64,000 nt of DNA from Tunturibacter empetritectus (lineage in GTDB: Bacteria; Acidobacteriota; Terriglobia; Terriglobales; Acidobacteriaceae). Location of the stretch: assembly GCF_040358985.1 (NCBI RefSeq), contig NZ_CP132932.1:3906001-3970000 (forward strand), written 5' to 3'. Within the stretch, counting starts at the first letter, position 1, and every line of letters starts with the position of its first letter. A program made the translations under genes and the position numbers. Shown here in pieces: positions 52,008 to 61,503 of this stretch. The notes under the pieces were generated by a model, which saw only the letters and a program-made list of their open reading frames with translations, did not search any database and was not told the DNA's origin.

Positions 52008-52892
52008 CTATTCGACGGCGATCTGGGGGATTAGGGCGTTGAGGAGGTTGGTGAACTGTCTTTCTACGCGCTTGCCTGTCTCCATGACGTCCTCGTGGTC
52101 GATGGTGTCAGCGGTCTCGCGTCCATAGGCGGGGACTCCGGCGGCCATGTTGGTGACGAGGGAGAGACCGAGGACTTCGATGCCCATGTGGCGGGCGACG
52201 ATGACCTCGTGGACGGTGGACATGCCGACGAGGTCGGCTCCCAGGGTGCGGAAGGCGCGGATCTCGGCGGGGGTCTCGAAGCTGGGGCCGAGGACAGCGA
52301 GGTAGACGCCTTCGGTGAGGAGGAACTCCTGGCGGGCAGCCTCTTCGATGGCGAGGGTGCGGAGGCGGAGCGAGTAGGCAGTGGACATATCGAAGAAGCG
52401 CTGGGCTGGGGTTTCGAGGACGGTGAAGCGGGGTTCGTTGGGGCCGAGGGCGGCGTTGGTTCCGGTGAGGTTGATGTGGTCGGAGATGGCGACGATGGAG
52501 CCCTGGGCGAGGGTGGTGCGGATGCCTCCGGCGGCGTTGGTGACGATGAGAGTTTTACATCCGAGGAGGCCGAGGACGCGGGTGGGGAAGGTGACCTGCT
52601 CCATGCTGTAGCCCTCGTAGGCGTGGACGCGGCCCTGCATGACGGCTACGGGGACGCCTGCGATCAGGCCGAGGACGAGGTGGCCGGAGTGGCCCTGGAC
52701 GGTGGATTGGGGGAAGTGAGGGATGTCGGCGTAGGGGATGCGCGTGGCGGACTTGACGTGGGTGGCGAAGTTGCCGATACCGGAGCCGAGGATGATGCCG
52801 ATGGCGGGCTGGAGCGGGGTCTTGCTGCGGATGCAGGCGGCGGCGGCCTGGGCCCTGGTGTAGAGGTCGGTCGTCTGGCTGGTCTCGCTCAT
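52008..52892 (-). CDS. punA: Purine nucleoside phosphorylase (type II, trimeric)
   Basis: Phosphorolyses purine nucleosides to free base and ribose-1-phosphate. The 294-residue protein has the trimeric PNP signature: ILGSGIG, the ADIPHFPQSTVQGHSG loop with the phosphate-binding His, and GRVHAYEGYSM. It also shows VTNAAGGIRTTL, SDHINLTGTNAALGPNEPRF, GPSFETPAEIR, DLVGMSTVHEVIVARHMG and the base-contact region NMAAG. Together with nupC and cdd-deoA further on, it completes nucleoside salvage. It starts 34 bases from a long repeat element. Confidence 0.95.
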   Translation of the reverse strand: MSETSQTTDLYTRAQAAAACIRSKTPLQPAIGIILGSGIGNFATHVKSATRIPYADIPHFPQSTVQGHSGHLVLGLIAGVPVAVMQGRVHAYEGYSMEQVTFPTRVLGLLGCKTLIVTNAAGGIRTTLAQGSIVAISDHINLTGTNAALGPNEPRFTVLETPAQRFFDMSTAYSLRLRTLAIEEAARQEFLLTEGVYLAVLGPSFETPAEIRAFRTLGADLVGMSTVHEVIVARHMGIEVLGLSLVTNMAAGVPAYGRETADTIDHEDVMETGKRVERQFTNLLNALIPQIAVE

Positions 52893-52925
52893 TGCAGTCC
52901 TTGCAACTCCTGGTTATAGTTCCGA

Positions 52926-53265
52926 GGGGGGGTACCCCCCCTCATTACCGGCGTGTAACTTATTCAGAATCATAGACTTGCTGGCTATCTCTCCCTGCAA
53001 AATCGTCATAACAAAAGGGTTACGGCTAAATTCGTCCAGTCAAAGGACTTAGAGGCTCCTGCACAAAGCTGGCTCGATCCGGTTTCGGCAAAAATTCATA
53101 CCTGTTATAAGTCTACCGAGTTGGAGTGGGTAAATGCGCCACGGTTTGGGGATTTATTTTTTGCGTGTTGAGAGTGCGGAAAGGCTGGATTGACGGTGGT
53201 TTTGTGGAGGTGAGGGCGGATTTATTTTGTTTTTTGGGTGTGCAGGGGGCTTGACAGGAAAAACA
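52926..53265 (+). repeat. Long intergenic repeat element, copy 2
   Basis: This begins with the perfect palindrome GGGGGGGTACCCCCCC (52926-52941), then ATTACCGGCGTGTAACTT. Units ending in AAAAGGGTTACGG and AAAGGACTTAG follow, then ATGCGCCACGGTTTGGGG (about 53135), ending at GGGGGCTTGACAGG (about 53246-53258). These modules match the copies at 8308 and 29973. The 52893-53316 gap has no gene that I can support. Confidence 0.75.
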
Positions 53266-53316
53266 CTAGTCGAGAGAGGCGGGTACGTGGTGAGAGACGG
53301 TGGCGGGAGGATGACG

Positions 53317-53880
53317 CTAAGGATTTTGCGGTGGTGCAGGAACGGCTACCAGAGCCTTGACCTTGTCGGTCAGTACACCGATGGATTGCGTGAAGGCAAT
53401 CGCGGTCTTTGCTTTGTTGCTTCCGAGGTTGGCAGGCATGACGATCGAATAATAAAACTGATCATTCTTCGAAGCGGAGTAGATGGACAGCGTGAAGGTC
53501 GGGATATAGGCCTCCGTCGTGTCACTGGCTATGTTCACGTTCCCACCGGGTTTTATTATGGATTCATGGACGATGGTGCTTGAGCTGATGTCAAAGATAA
53601 GATCGGCCTGGCTCGGAGAGTCGACTAACTGGAAGTAGCCCCACTGCTTGAGGGACGCATACAGCTCATCGTAGGTGACGTTCGGTCCTCCAGGTATGAA
53701 TTGGTTGAACCCGTGGTCAACACCTCCATTAGAAAGAAAGATCTTCTTGGCGGCTGTGACTTTCAATATCACTACTGGTGGGGGCGGCGGAGGGGGAGGC
53801 GGTGCCACTACCTGCTGCGCGCAGCCCACGGTAAGCAGAGTCAACAGGAGAGTGAGGCGCGGTAGAGGTTTACGAGTCAT
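53317..53880 (-). CDS. Probable lipoprotein with proline-rich linker
   Basis: A 187-residue exported protein. The signal RLTLLLTLLTVGC with the lipobox LTVGC predicts lipid anchoring at Cys20. A run of nine Pro (VVAPPPPPP) follows and would form a rigid spacer across the periplasm. The folded part has VTYDELYASLKQWGYFQLVDSPSQADLIFDISSS, resembling domains of small acidobacterial lipoproteins; I do not name a family. It has good codon structure but no clear operon. Confidence 0.7.
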   Translation of the reverse strand: MTRKPLPRLTLLLTLLTVGCAQQVVAPPPPPPPPPVVILKVTAAKKIFLSNGGVDHGFNQFIPGGPNVTYDELYASLKQWGYFQLVDSPSQADLIFDISSSTIVHESIIKPGGNVNIASDTTEAYIPTFTLSIYSASKNDQFYYSIVMPANLGSNKAKTAIAFTQSIGVLTDKVKALVAVPAPPQNP

Positions 53881-54117
53881 GAAGTTCAGAGGTTAGTTGC
53901 ACAGAGAGAGAAGTACGTATGCGAACAGGACCAACGTTATTCGAAGTTGTGGGGGACTCTGCTAACTCTTTCGTGTTAGGACTCAGACTGCTTGACAGGA
54001 AAGCGGGAGGCGGGGCCTTGGGTGTAGTGTTCTGGAGACGATGAGAAGAGCGAAGTTTCAGCATGAACGTTCGATCCAACGAAGGAATGATCGGGCAAGG
54101 CTGATGGTTGGAGGGGT

Positions 54118-54645
54118 ATGAGCTCTGCGGACGAGGTGGCGGGGGTGCTGGCTTCGATTCATGCGGAGTCGGGCGCGAGCCTGCTGGCGCTGGCGGAGGC
54201 TTCGCCTATGTTGCTGGTTTTTTTGCGACACTTTGGGTGCTCTTTTTGTCGTCAGGCGATCAGTGATGTTGCAGATCTTCGTGGTGAGTTGGCGCGGCGC
54301 GGGGTGAGACCGGTGTTTGTGCATCTGGGGACGCCGGAGCGTGCGAAGCCGTTCTTCGAGTATTACGGTCTGGGGGATGTGGAGCGGGTGAGCGATCCGG
54401 AGGCGGTGGTTTATCAACTGCCTGTGTTTGCGCTGCCGAGGATGCATCCGGCGCTGACGTTGTTGCAACCTTCGGTGTGGATTGGGTGGTTGAAGGGTGC
54501 GATCTTCAAGCATGGGATCGGGGCGATCAAAGAAGACGGCCATCAGATGCAAGGGCTCTTCTTTTTGAAGGGGCCTAAGATTGTGCGGCAGTTTCGGTAT
54601 CGGACGATTGCGGATGAACCGGATTATCTGCGGCTGGTTGGGTGA
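54118..54645 (+). CDS. PRXL2/AhpC-TSA-like thioredoxin-fold protein
   Basis: A 175-residue peroxiredoxin-like protein with the redox motif CSFC in LVFLRHFGCSFCRQAISDVADL, as in the PRXL2/SelL-like group, in which the partner Cys is often present. It continues with RPVFVHLGTPERAKPFFEYYGLGDVERVSDPEAVVY. Redox exchange with a thiol partner is likely. GGAGGGG precedes the ATG. Its last 71 bases overlap the 3' end of the convergent acyltransferase gene, an antisense overlap. Confidence 0.8.
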   Translation: MSSADEVAGVLASIHAESGASLLALAEASPMLLVFLRHFGCSFCRQAISDVADLRGELARRGVRPVFVHLGTPERAKPFFEYYGLGDVERVSDPEAVVYQLPVFALPRMHPALTLLQPSVWIGWLKGAIFKHGIGAIKEDGHQMQGLFFLKGPKIVRQFRYRTIADEPDYLRLVG

Positions 54646-55708
54646 GATCTTCAGGCTTCAGCTTCCTCTGCTTACCACGAGTTAGCCTTCGGCCAAGCGC
54701 AATCGAGCCTTCCTCTACATATTTGGCGTAGAAGTGCGCCGCTGTGAATGCGCTGACAAGATATGCGGAGATCACGATGGCCGAAGGAACTTTGGTGTAG
54801 AGCAGAGTGAAACAGAGAAACAGGGCCGTTCCATGCAGCAGGTAGAGGCTGTAGGAGATCTTGCCAAGGTAGACGAAGAAAAACCGGGAGAGCCAACCGC
54901 GAACGCGGCTGCAATCCGCGATAACAATGACGCCACAGGCTGCCAGAACGTTGATGAAGTTCTTACTTTCGCCCGCATAAAATCCTACGACCACCAGGCC
55001 AAGCAGCAGATAGCGCATGGGTGTGCCGATTCCACGAAACCACAAGTAGATCCGTTCTCTCTCCTTCGCGGCCAGGGCGCCTATCATGAAGGCTCCTGTG
55101 TACATCACAAGCCCACCAAAGTCACCGGGGAGCCGTGCTCCTTCGAAGCCCAGAGCAAGTGCAGCCGCTAAGCCGATCAGTGTTGGGCCACGTAAGGCCC
55201 AGCACAGTAAAGGAAAGAAGAACGAAATGGCCAATTCAAATTTTAGAGACCAAAAACCCATGCTAAGTGGCTGCGGAGTTACTCCACCACTGCCAAACAC
55301 AAGTTGATGCAGAACGAGTTTTCGTGTGATCGGTTCATGCCAGGTATCGTAGTACGTCTGTGTCAGAGGGAGTTTGGCTCCGCCAAACTTTGAGGCGAAG
55401 TACGCTGCCAACAGAGCTACGCCGAGATATGGCAGATAAATCCGGCATAGACGGCGGGTCAGATATCGTCCATACGGCAGCTGCTTTCCAACCCAAAAAG
55501 GAAGCGAAAGGACATAGCCACTCAGGACAAAGAAGAGCACAACGCACTTCCCGCCAGCGAAGAGAGGACCGAAGATAAATGGAAGAGTAGCCCACGTCAT
55601 GATTACGCGGACATGATTGAAGACCACCACAGTCGCGGCTAATCCTCTCAAGGCGTCCAGATGGTGCAGGCGTCCTACAGAGGAGCCGGAAGTCGTCAAT
55701 TCTTGCAT
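54575..55708 (-). CDS. Acyltransferase-3 (OafA-like) membrane protein
   Basis: Multi-pass membrane acyltransferase of 377 residues with start ATG 55708 after AAGGACTTG. Family marks: RLHHLDALRGLAATVVVFNHVRV, VVLFFVLSGYVLSLPFW, RYLTRRLCRIYLPYL, SMGFWSLKFELAISFFFPLL, RFFFVYLGKISYSLYLLHG. It likely O-acetylates a surface sugar or cell-wall glycan. The frame is open upstream to 55762 but with a poorer start. The C-terminal tail (LKPEDLTQPAADNPVHPQSS) overlaps the neighbouring gene. Confidence 0.85.
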   Translation of the reverse strand: MQELTTSGSSVGRLHHLDALRGLAATVVVFNHVRVIMTWATLPFIFGPLFAGGKCVVLFFVLSGYVLSLPFWVGKQLPYGRYLTRRLCRIYLPYLGVALLAAYFASKFGGAKLPLTQTYYDTWHEPITRKLVLHQLVFGSGGVTPQPLSMGFWSLKFELAISFFFPLLCWALRGPTLIGLAAALALGFEGARLPGDFGGLVMYTGAFMIGALAAKERERIYLWFRGIGTPMRYLLLGLVVVGFYAGESKNFINVLAACGVIVIADCSRVRGWLSRFFFVYLGKISYSLYLLHGTALFLCFTLLYTKVPSAIVISAYLVSAFTAAHFYAKYVEEGSIALGRRLTRGKQRKLKPEDLTQPAADNPVHPQSSDTETAAQS

Positions 55709-55938
55709 CAAGTCCTTTAAGGTGAGGCGGGTTAGCGACGCAGCCCAAGCTCCGCCCTCCAACCAAACTTGTCGTTGCCGATTAACTGCCGGTAGTGCTA
55801 GATAGCTTCGGTCGTCAAAGTCTATCGCGAAGCCTCCGCAACGTCGATGAATTCTTTGTTTCGAGAAGGAGCTGACGGCGATGCCGGGAATGAAACCAAT
55901 TGCACAGAGAGCGGTACTCGTGAGGAAGGCAGCCAGGT

Positions 55939-57063
55939 CTAGAGGAGTTTGGCGATGACTAGGGTTAGGTCGTCGGTTTGCTCTTTGGGGCCGGCGAAGG
56001 TGGAGACGGCGTCAGCGATGTCGGTTACCAGGGTGGTGGCTGGCTCTGAACTTTTGTCCTGGATGAGTTTTGTAAGACGCTCGAACGAGAACTCTTCTTC
56101 GCTTTCGTTCTCCTGCTCGGTGACGCCGTCGGTGTAGAGGGCGAGGATGTCGCCGGGTTCGAGGGTGATGATCGTGTTCGAGAACTGGGTGTCGGGCAGG
56201 ATGCCCATGATGGGGCCGGCTTCCTCGAGAAGCATGGATTGGGAGTTGCTGGTTCGCAGGAGCAGAGGTGGGTTGTGGCCTCCGCTGGCGTACTCCAGTA
56301 TGCGGAGTTTCGTATTGAACCGGGCGTAGAACATGGTGACGAAGGTAGCGGGACGGGTGATTTGTTTGAGGCACTCGTCGAGATCTTTGAGGATTGCGGC
56401 TGGGCCGCTCAGCTCGTGCGCACGAAGACGCAGGGCAACGGCGAGAGAGGGCATGAGCAGAGAGGCGGCGGCGCCTTTGCCGGAGACGTCGGCTATGACG
56501 ACATCGACTATTTCGTCGGAGATCTGGAAGAAGTCGTAATAGTCGCCACCGAGGAGCCGGGCGGTCTGCATGAAGGCAGCGAGCTCGAGCCCCGGAACGA
56601 TAGGAGCTTTGGATAGCACCTGGCGCTGGACTTGTGCGGCGAGGAGGAGATCGTCTTCGTATTCGTCGCGTTGGCGGCGCACCTCGGCGGCAAGGCGGCC
56701 GCGTTGTTTTGCGATAAGGCTGACAAGAAACCCAACGATGAGAAAGCCGGCAAGGCTAATGATGAAGCGGACGATTCTGACGTGAGTGTTGTCGCCGATG
56801 GGGCCGAAGAACTCTTGCAAGATGGAACCCAGGACCGCGAGTCCGATGGTGATGGGAAGAGGGTTGATGAAGGCGCTGAGGGCGATGGGAAGGACGTAAA
56901 GATAGCCGAGGGAGATGTTGGCTACGACGATCCAGTCCGTGTAGGCGACGGAGACCACAGCGAGGACGACGACCAGGTTGAGCAGCCCAGTGGTCTTTAT
57001 TTCTTCGGTTTGAACTTGTTGTTTGTACTCGGCAGTGTTTTTACTGCTTCTGAGGAATGCCAT
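55939..57063 (-). CDS. Membrane-anchored SpoIIE/PP2C phosphatase
   Basis: A 374-residue protein. Residues about 25-125 carry four to five membrane helices (TTGLLNLVVVLAVVSVAYTDWIVVANISL and so on), then a helical linker (RLAAEVRRQRDEYEDDLLLAAQVQRQVLSKA). The PP2C domain has GGDYYDFFQI, VIADVSGKGAAASLLMPSLAVAL, YASGGHNPPLLLR and LYTDGVTEQENESEEEFSFERL. It pairs functionally with the VOC-PP2C gene at 44678 and is likely a partner-switching regulator of a sigma factor. Confidence 0.9.
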   Translation of the reverse strand: MAFLRSSKNTAEYKQQVQTEEIKTTGLLNLVVVLAVVSVAYTDWIVVANISLGYLYVLPIALSAFINPLPITIGLAVLGSILQEFFGPIGDNTHVRIVRFIISLAGFLIVGFLVSLIAKQRGRLAAEVRRQRDEYEDDLLLAAQVQRQVLSKAPIVPGLELAAFMQTARLLGGDYYDFFQISDEIVDVVIADVSGKGAAASLLMPSLAVALRLRAHELSGPAAILKDLDECLKQITRPATFVTMFYARFNTKLRILEYASGGHNPPLLLRTSNSQSMLLEEAGPIMGILPDTQFSNTIITLEPGDILALYTDGVTEQENESEEEFSFERLTKLIQDKSSEPATTLVTDIADAVSTFAGPKEQTDDLTLVIAKLL

Positions 57064-57188
57064 CGTGCTGAGCTCTCCTGTCTCTCCCGTTGTGACGCGC
57101 AGTTACTGCATTCTCTTCGTAACGCGATCCGTTGGGAGAGAAGCAGGATTGCGGAGAATTTTAGTGCAAAGGGTGGTTGGTCCGAAGT

Positions 57189-58427
57189 TTATTTGATAAG
57201 CATGGAGACGATGCTGGCGGACATGAGGTTGGCCATGGTTCCGGCGAGCATGGCGCGGAGGCCTAGCTGGGCGAGGTCGTTGCGGCGGTTGGGGACGAGT
57301 GCGCCGATGCCGCCGATCTGCATGCCGATGCTGCCTACGTTGGCGAAGCCGCAGAGGGCGAAGGTGGCGATGGAGAAGGTACGCGGGGCGAGGGTGGATT
57401 TGATGGCGCCGAGTTGGGTGAAGGCGACGAACTCGTTGATCATGGTGCGGGTGCCGAGGAGGTTGCCGATGGTGTGGGCGTCGTGCCAGGGGACGCCGAT
57501 GAGCCAGGCGACGGGTGCTCCGATGACGCCGAGGATGGCGTTGAGGGAGTGGGGGAAGGGGATGTGGCCGTGGGCCCAAAGAAAGTTGGAGATGCCCAGC
57601 ATGATGGCGTTGAAGAGGCCGACGAGAGCGACGAAGCTGATGAGCATGATGGCGACGTTGAAGGCGAGGCGGCCGCCGTCGATGGTGCCGCGGGCGACGG
57701 CGGCGATGAAGTTTTCGTTTTTGTGTTCTTCGTTGGGCGGCATGTGGACGGTGCCGATGGTGGCGGGGACTTCGGTTTCGGGGACGAGCATCTTGGCGAC
57801 GAGGATGGTGCCGGGTGCGGTCATGATGACAGCGGAGAGGAGATCTTGGGCGTTAATGCCGAAGCTGATGTAAGCGGCCATGATGCCGCCGGAGACATGG
57901 GCCATGCCGGAGGTCATGATGACCATGAGTTCGGAGCGGGTGGCGCCGGCGAGGAAGGGACGGATGGTGAGGGGGGCTTCGGTCTGTCCCATGAAGATGC
58001 TGGCGGCGACGTTGGTGGATTCGGCGCCAGAGGTACCCATCGTCCGCTGCATGATCCATGCGACGACGCGGATGATGTACTGCATGAGGCCGACGTGGTA
58101 CATGATGGCGAAGAAGGCGCTGACGAAGATGATGGTGGGGAGGACGGCGAAGGCGAGGACGGCGAAGGGGCGGCCGGGGATGCCGAGAGGACCGAAGACG
58201 AGGGAGGAGCCGTCGACGGAGTGTGCGAGGAGTGAGGTGATGACGTTCGAGATGTTGCGGAGGATGGCCTGGCCGGCGTTCCATTTGATGACGAGGAAGG
58301 CGAAGAGGATCTGCAGGCCGAGTCCCCAGGCCACGGTGCGCCAGCGGATGGCGCGGCGGTTGGTGGAGAAGGCATAGGCGAGGCCGAGGAAGGTGATGAG
58401 GCCGAGCAGACCGGTGAATCGGGACAA
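57189..58427 (-). CDS. nupC: Concentrative nucleoside transporter (NupC-like)
   Basis: A 412-residue inner-membrane cation-coupled nucleoside importer. CNT motifs: GILQ-type LQILFAFLVIKW, VLPTIIFVSAFFAIMYHVGLMQYIIRVVAWIM, GTSGAESTNVAASIFMGQTEAPL, MTSGMAHVSGGIMAAYISFGI, RTMINEFVAFTQLG and CGFANVGSIGMQIGGIGALVPNRR. Together with punA, cdd and deoA it forms a salvage system. It starts next to a repeat region on the minus strand. Confidence 0.93.
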   Translation of the reverse strand: MSRFTGLLGLITFLGLAYAFSTNRRAIRWRTVAWGLGLQILFAFLVIKWNAGQAILRNISNVITSLLAHSVDGSSLVFGPLGIPGRPFAVLAFAVLPTIIFVSAFFAIMYHVGLMQYIIRVVAWIMQRTMGTSGAESTNVAASIFMGQTEAPLTIRPFLAGATRSELMVIMTSGMAHVSGGIMAAYISFGINAQDLLSAVIMTAPGTILVAKMLVPETEVPATIGTVHMPPNEEHKNENFIAAVARGTIDGGRLAFNVAIMLISFVALVGLFNAIMLGISNFLWAHGHIPFPHSLNAILGVIGAPVAWLIGVPWHDAHTIGNLLGTRTMINEFVAFTQLGAIKSTLAPRTFSIATFALCGFANVGSIGMQIGGIGALVPNRRNDLAQLGLRAMLAGTMANLMSASIVSMLIK

Positions 58428-58561
58428 AGGCTTCGCTCCTGCTGCGGAGATGAACGCAGTTTGAATACTTTGGTTGAGTGTACCGGAGACGAAGTGCCTC
58501 GAGGGATCTCCTTTTCCGGGTGGTTCGATGGCTGGGTGAGCGGTAGAGAACAGACAACGGC

Positions 58562-58640
58562 GTGTGGTTTGAAAAGGGCGAGCGGTTTGGGCAGGGCGAA
58601 GTTCGTCGGGATCCTTCGCTGCGCTCAGGATGACAGCAAC
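58562..58640 (+). repeat. Dispersed repeat with CTTCGCTGCGCTCAGGATGA core, copy 3
   Basis: About 80 bases closely matching 39730-39808, from GTGGTTTGAAAAGGG to GATGACAGCAAC. It precedes a tandem array and lies between nupC and the sigma-54 activator gene. Confidence 0.75.
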
Positions 58641-58743
58641 GACTTATTACGCGGGTTTCTCCCAGCAAAGACTTGATACGGGTCTCTCCCAGCGAAGGCT
58701 TGATACGGGCTTTTCCCAGCGAAGGCTTGATATGGGCCTCTTA
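58640..58743 (+). repeat. 27-bp tandem repeat, about 3.9 copies
   Basis: Units at 58663-58689, 58690-58716 and 58717-58743 share the design CAGCGAAGGCTTGATACGGG, with the first partial unit at 58640-58662. There is no spacer between units, so it is a plain minisatellite. The region 58744-58782 contains a further palindrome, CGGGCTTCGCCCG. Confidence 0.85.
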
Positions 58744-58782
58744 GTTTGGTATCGGGCTTCGCCCGCATAATCTCCAGCGGAG

Positions 58783-60672
<1,890 letters not shown>

Positions 60673-60720
60673 CGGGCCTCCGTTGAAGGTGAGTGTAGCT
60701 GAATTGGCCGGGTGACCGCG

Positions 60721-60795
60721 ATTCCGGGCACGAGCCGGGACACGATTCGGGGCACGGGAGCCGATTGGATACCGCGGGGAACCATTCGGATACCA
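60721..60795. promoter_or_regulatory. Direct-repeat cluster, possible activator-binding sites
   Basis: Three repeats (CCGGGCACGA 60724, CCGGGACACGA 60735, TCGGGGCACGG 60747) lie about 11-12 bases apart, one helical turn. Then ATTGGATACC (60764) and ATTCGGATACC (60784). They lie between the sigma-54 activator gene and its divergent neighbour, about 105-190 bases upstream of the -24/-12 promoter. Confidence 0.5.
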
Positions 60796-60900
60796 GAAGA
60801 GTGATTGTTGGGCGAGCGTCGCCGGCTTGCGAGCCGGGTTTGCGATCCCATCTTGTTGCAAATAAAAATGAGCTGCGGATTGTCCGGAGTTTGGCGCGGT

Positions 60901-60918
60901 TTGGCCATGCGGTTGCAT
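60901..60918 (+). promoter_or_regulatory. Sigma-54 (-24/-12) promoter
   Basis: TTGGCCATGCGGTTGCAT has the GG-N10-GC core (GG at 60903-60904, GC at 60915-60916), matching TTGGC-N7-TTGCA well. It lies 90 bases upstream of the exported protein at 61008 and opposite a sigma-54 activator gene. Confidence 0.65.
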
Positions 60919-61007
60919 TCTATTCGGGCGTAACAACAAGCTCCGGAGAGAACGAAATCCAGAGACCAATCGGGACCTGAGAGAGAAATCTCACAAAGGA
61001 GATCGTC

Positions 61008-61436
61008 ATGAAAAACCTTACTGCAATCGCACTCTTCGTCGCCGCCGGTATCGCCACCGCTGGTAGCGCCATGGCCCAGGATCATAAGGTCACGGCAAGT
61101 GTTCCTTTCAACTTCACGGTGAATGGCCGCACGCTGCCTGCCGGGAACTACACGATCGGTAACGACAGCAACTCGCCGCGGATGCTGACTATTGCGGACC
61201 GTCAGAAGGGTGTTGCCTTGATGGCGATCACGGTTCCTGATAACAGTTCCTCAGCAGACAACAAGCTGGTCTTTCATCACTACGGGAACCAGTACTTCCT
61301 GAGTGAGATTCGCACAGCGAATGGATCAATGAGCTGCCACCTGACGACTTCGAAGCAGGAGAAGCGGGCCAGGACTCAGGCGCAGGAAGAAGCGTCCGTA
61401 CGCGTCAATAGCGATGTTCTGATTGCTCTCAAATAG
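61008..61436 (+). CDS. Small exported protein of an Acidobacteria-type family
   Basis: A 142-residue protein with signal peptide KNLTAIALFVAAGIATAGSAMA, cleaved before QDHKVTASVPFNFTVNGRTLPAGNYTI. The mature part is beta-rich, with PRMLTIADRQKGVALMAITVPD and LVFHHYGNQYFLSEIRTANGS. I know it only as a small conserved exported family, without function. Strong AAGGAGATC ribosome site. Its promoter looks sigma-54-dependent, so it may be made under special conditions. Followed by a good terminator. Confidence 0.85.
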   Translation: MKNLTAIALFVAAGIATAGSAMAQDHKVTASVPFNFTVNGRTLPAGNYTIGNDSNSPRMLTIADRQKGVALMAITVPDNSSSADNKLVFHHYGNQYFLSEIRTANGSMSCHLTTSKQEKRARTQAQEEASVRVNSDVLIALK

Positions 61437-61455
61437 TTTGTGCTTTGCGTGAGTA

Positions 61456-61491
61456 GGACCCGGCGATGAAAATCTCCGGGTCCACTTTTTT
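61456..61491. terminator. Rho-independent terminator after the exported protein
   Basis: GGACCCGG and CCGGGTCC form a perfect 8-base stem with CAC and then T6 downstream, at 61456-61491. It ends the 61008 gene and also separates it from the convergent deoA gene. Confidence 0.85.
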
Positions 61492-61503
61492 GGGGGCTGG
61501 GAG

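Noticed and set aside
58640..58743. Possible CRISPR array
   Set aside because: Units abut without spacers, have no unique segments, and no cas genes are near; it is a minisatellite.
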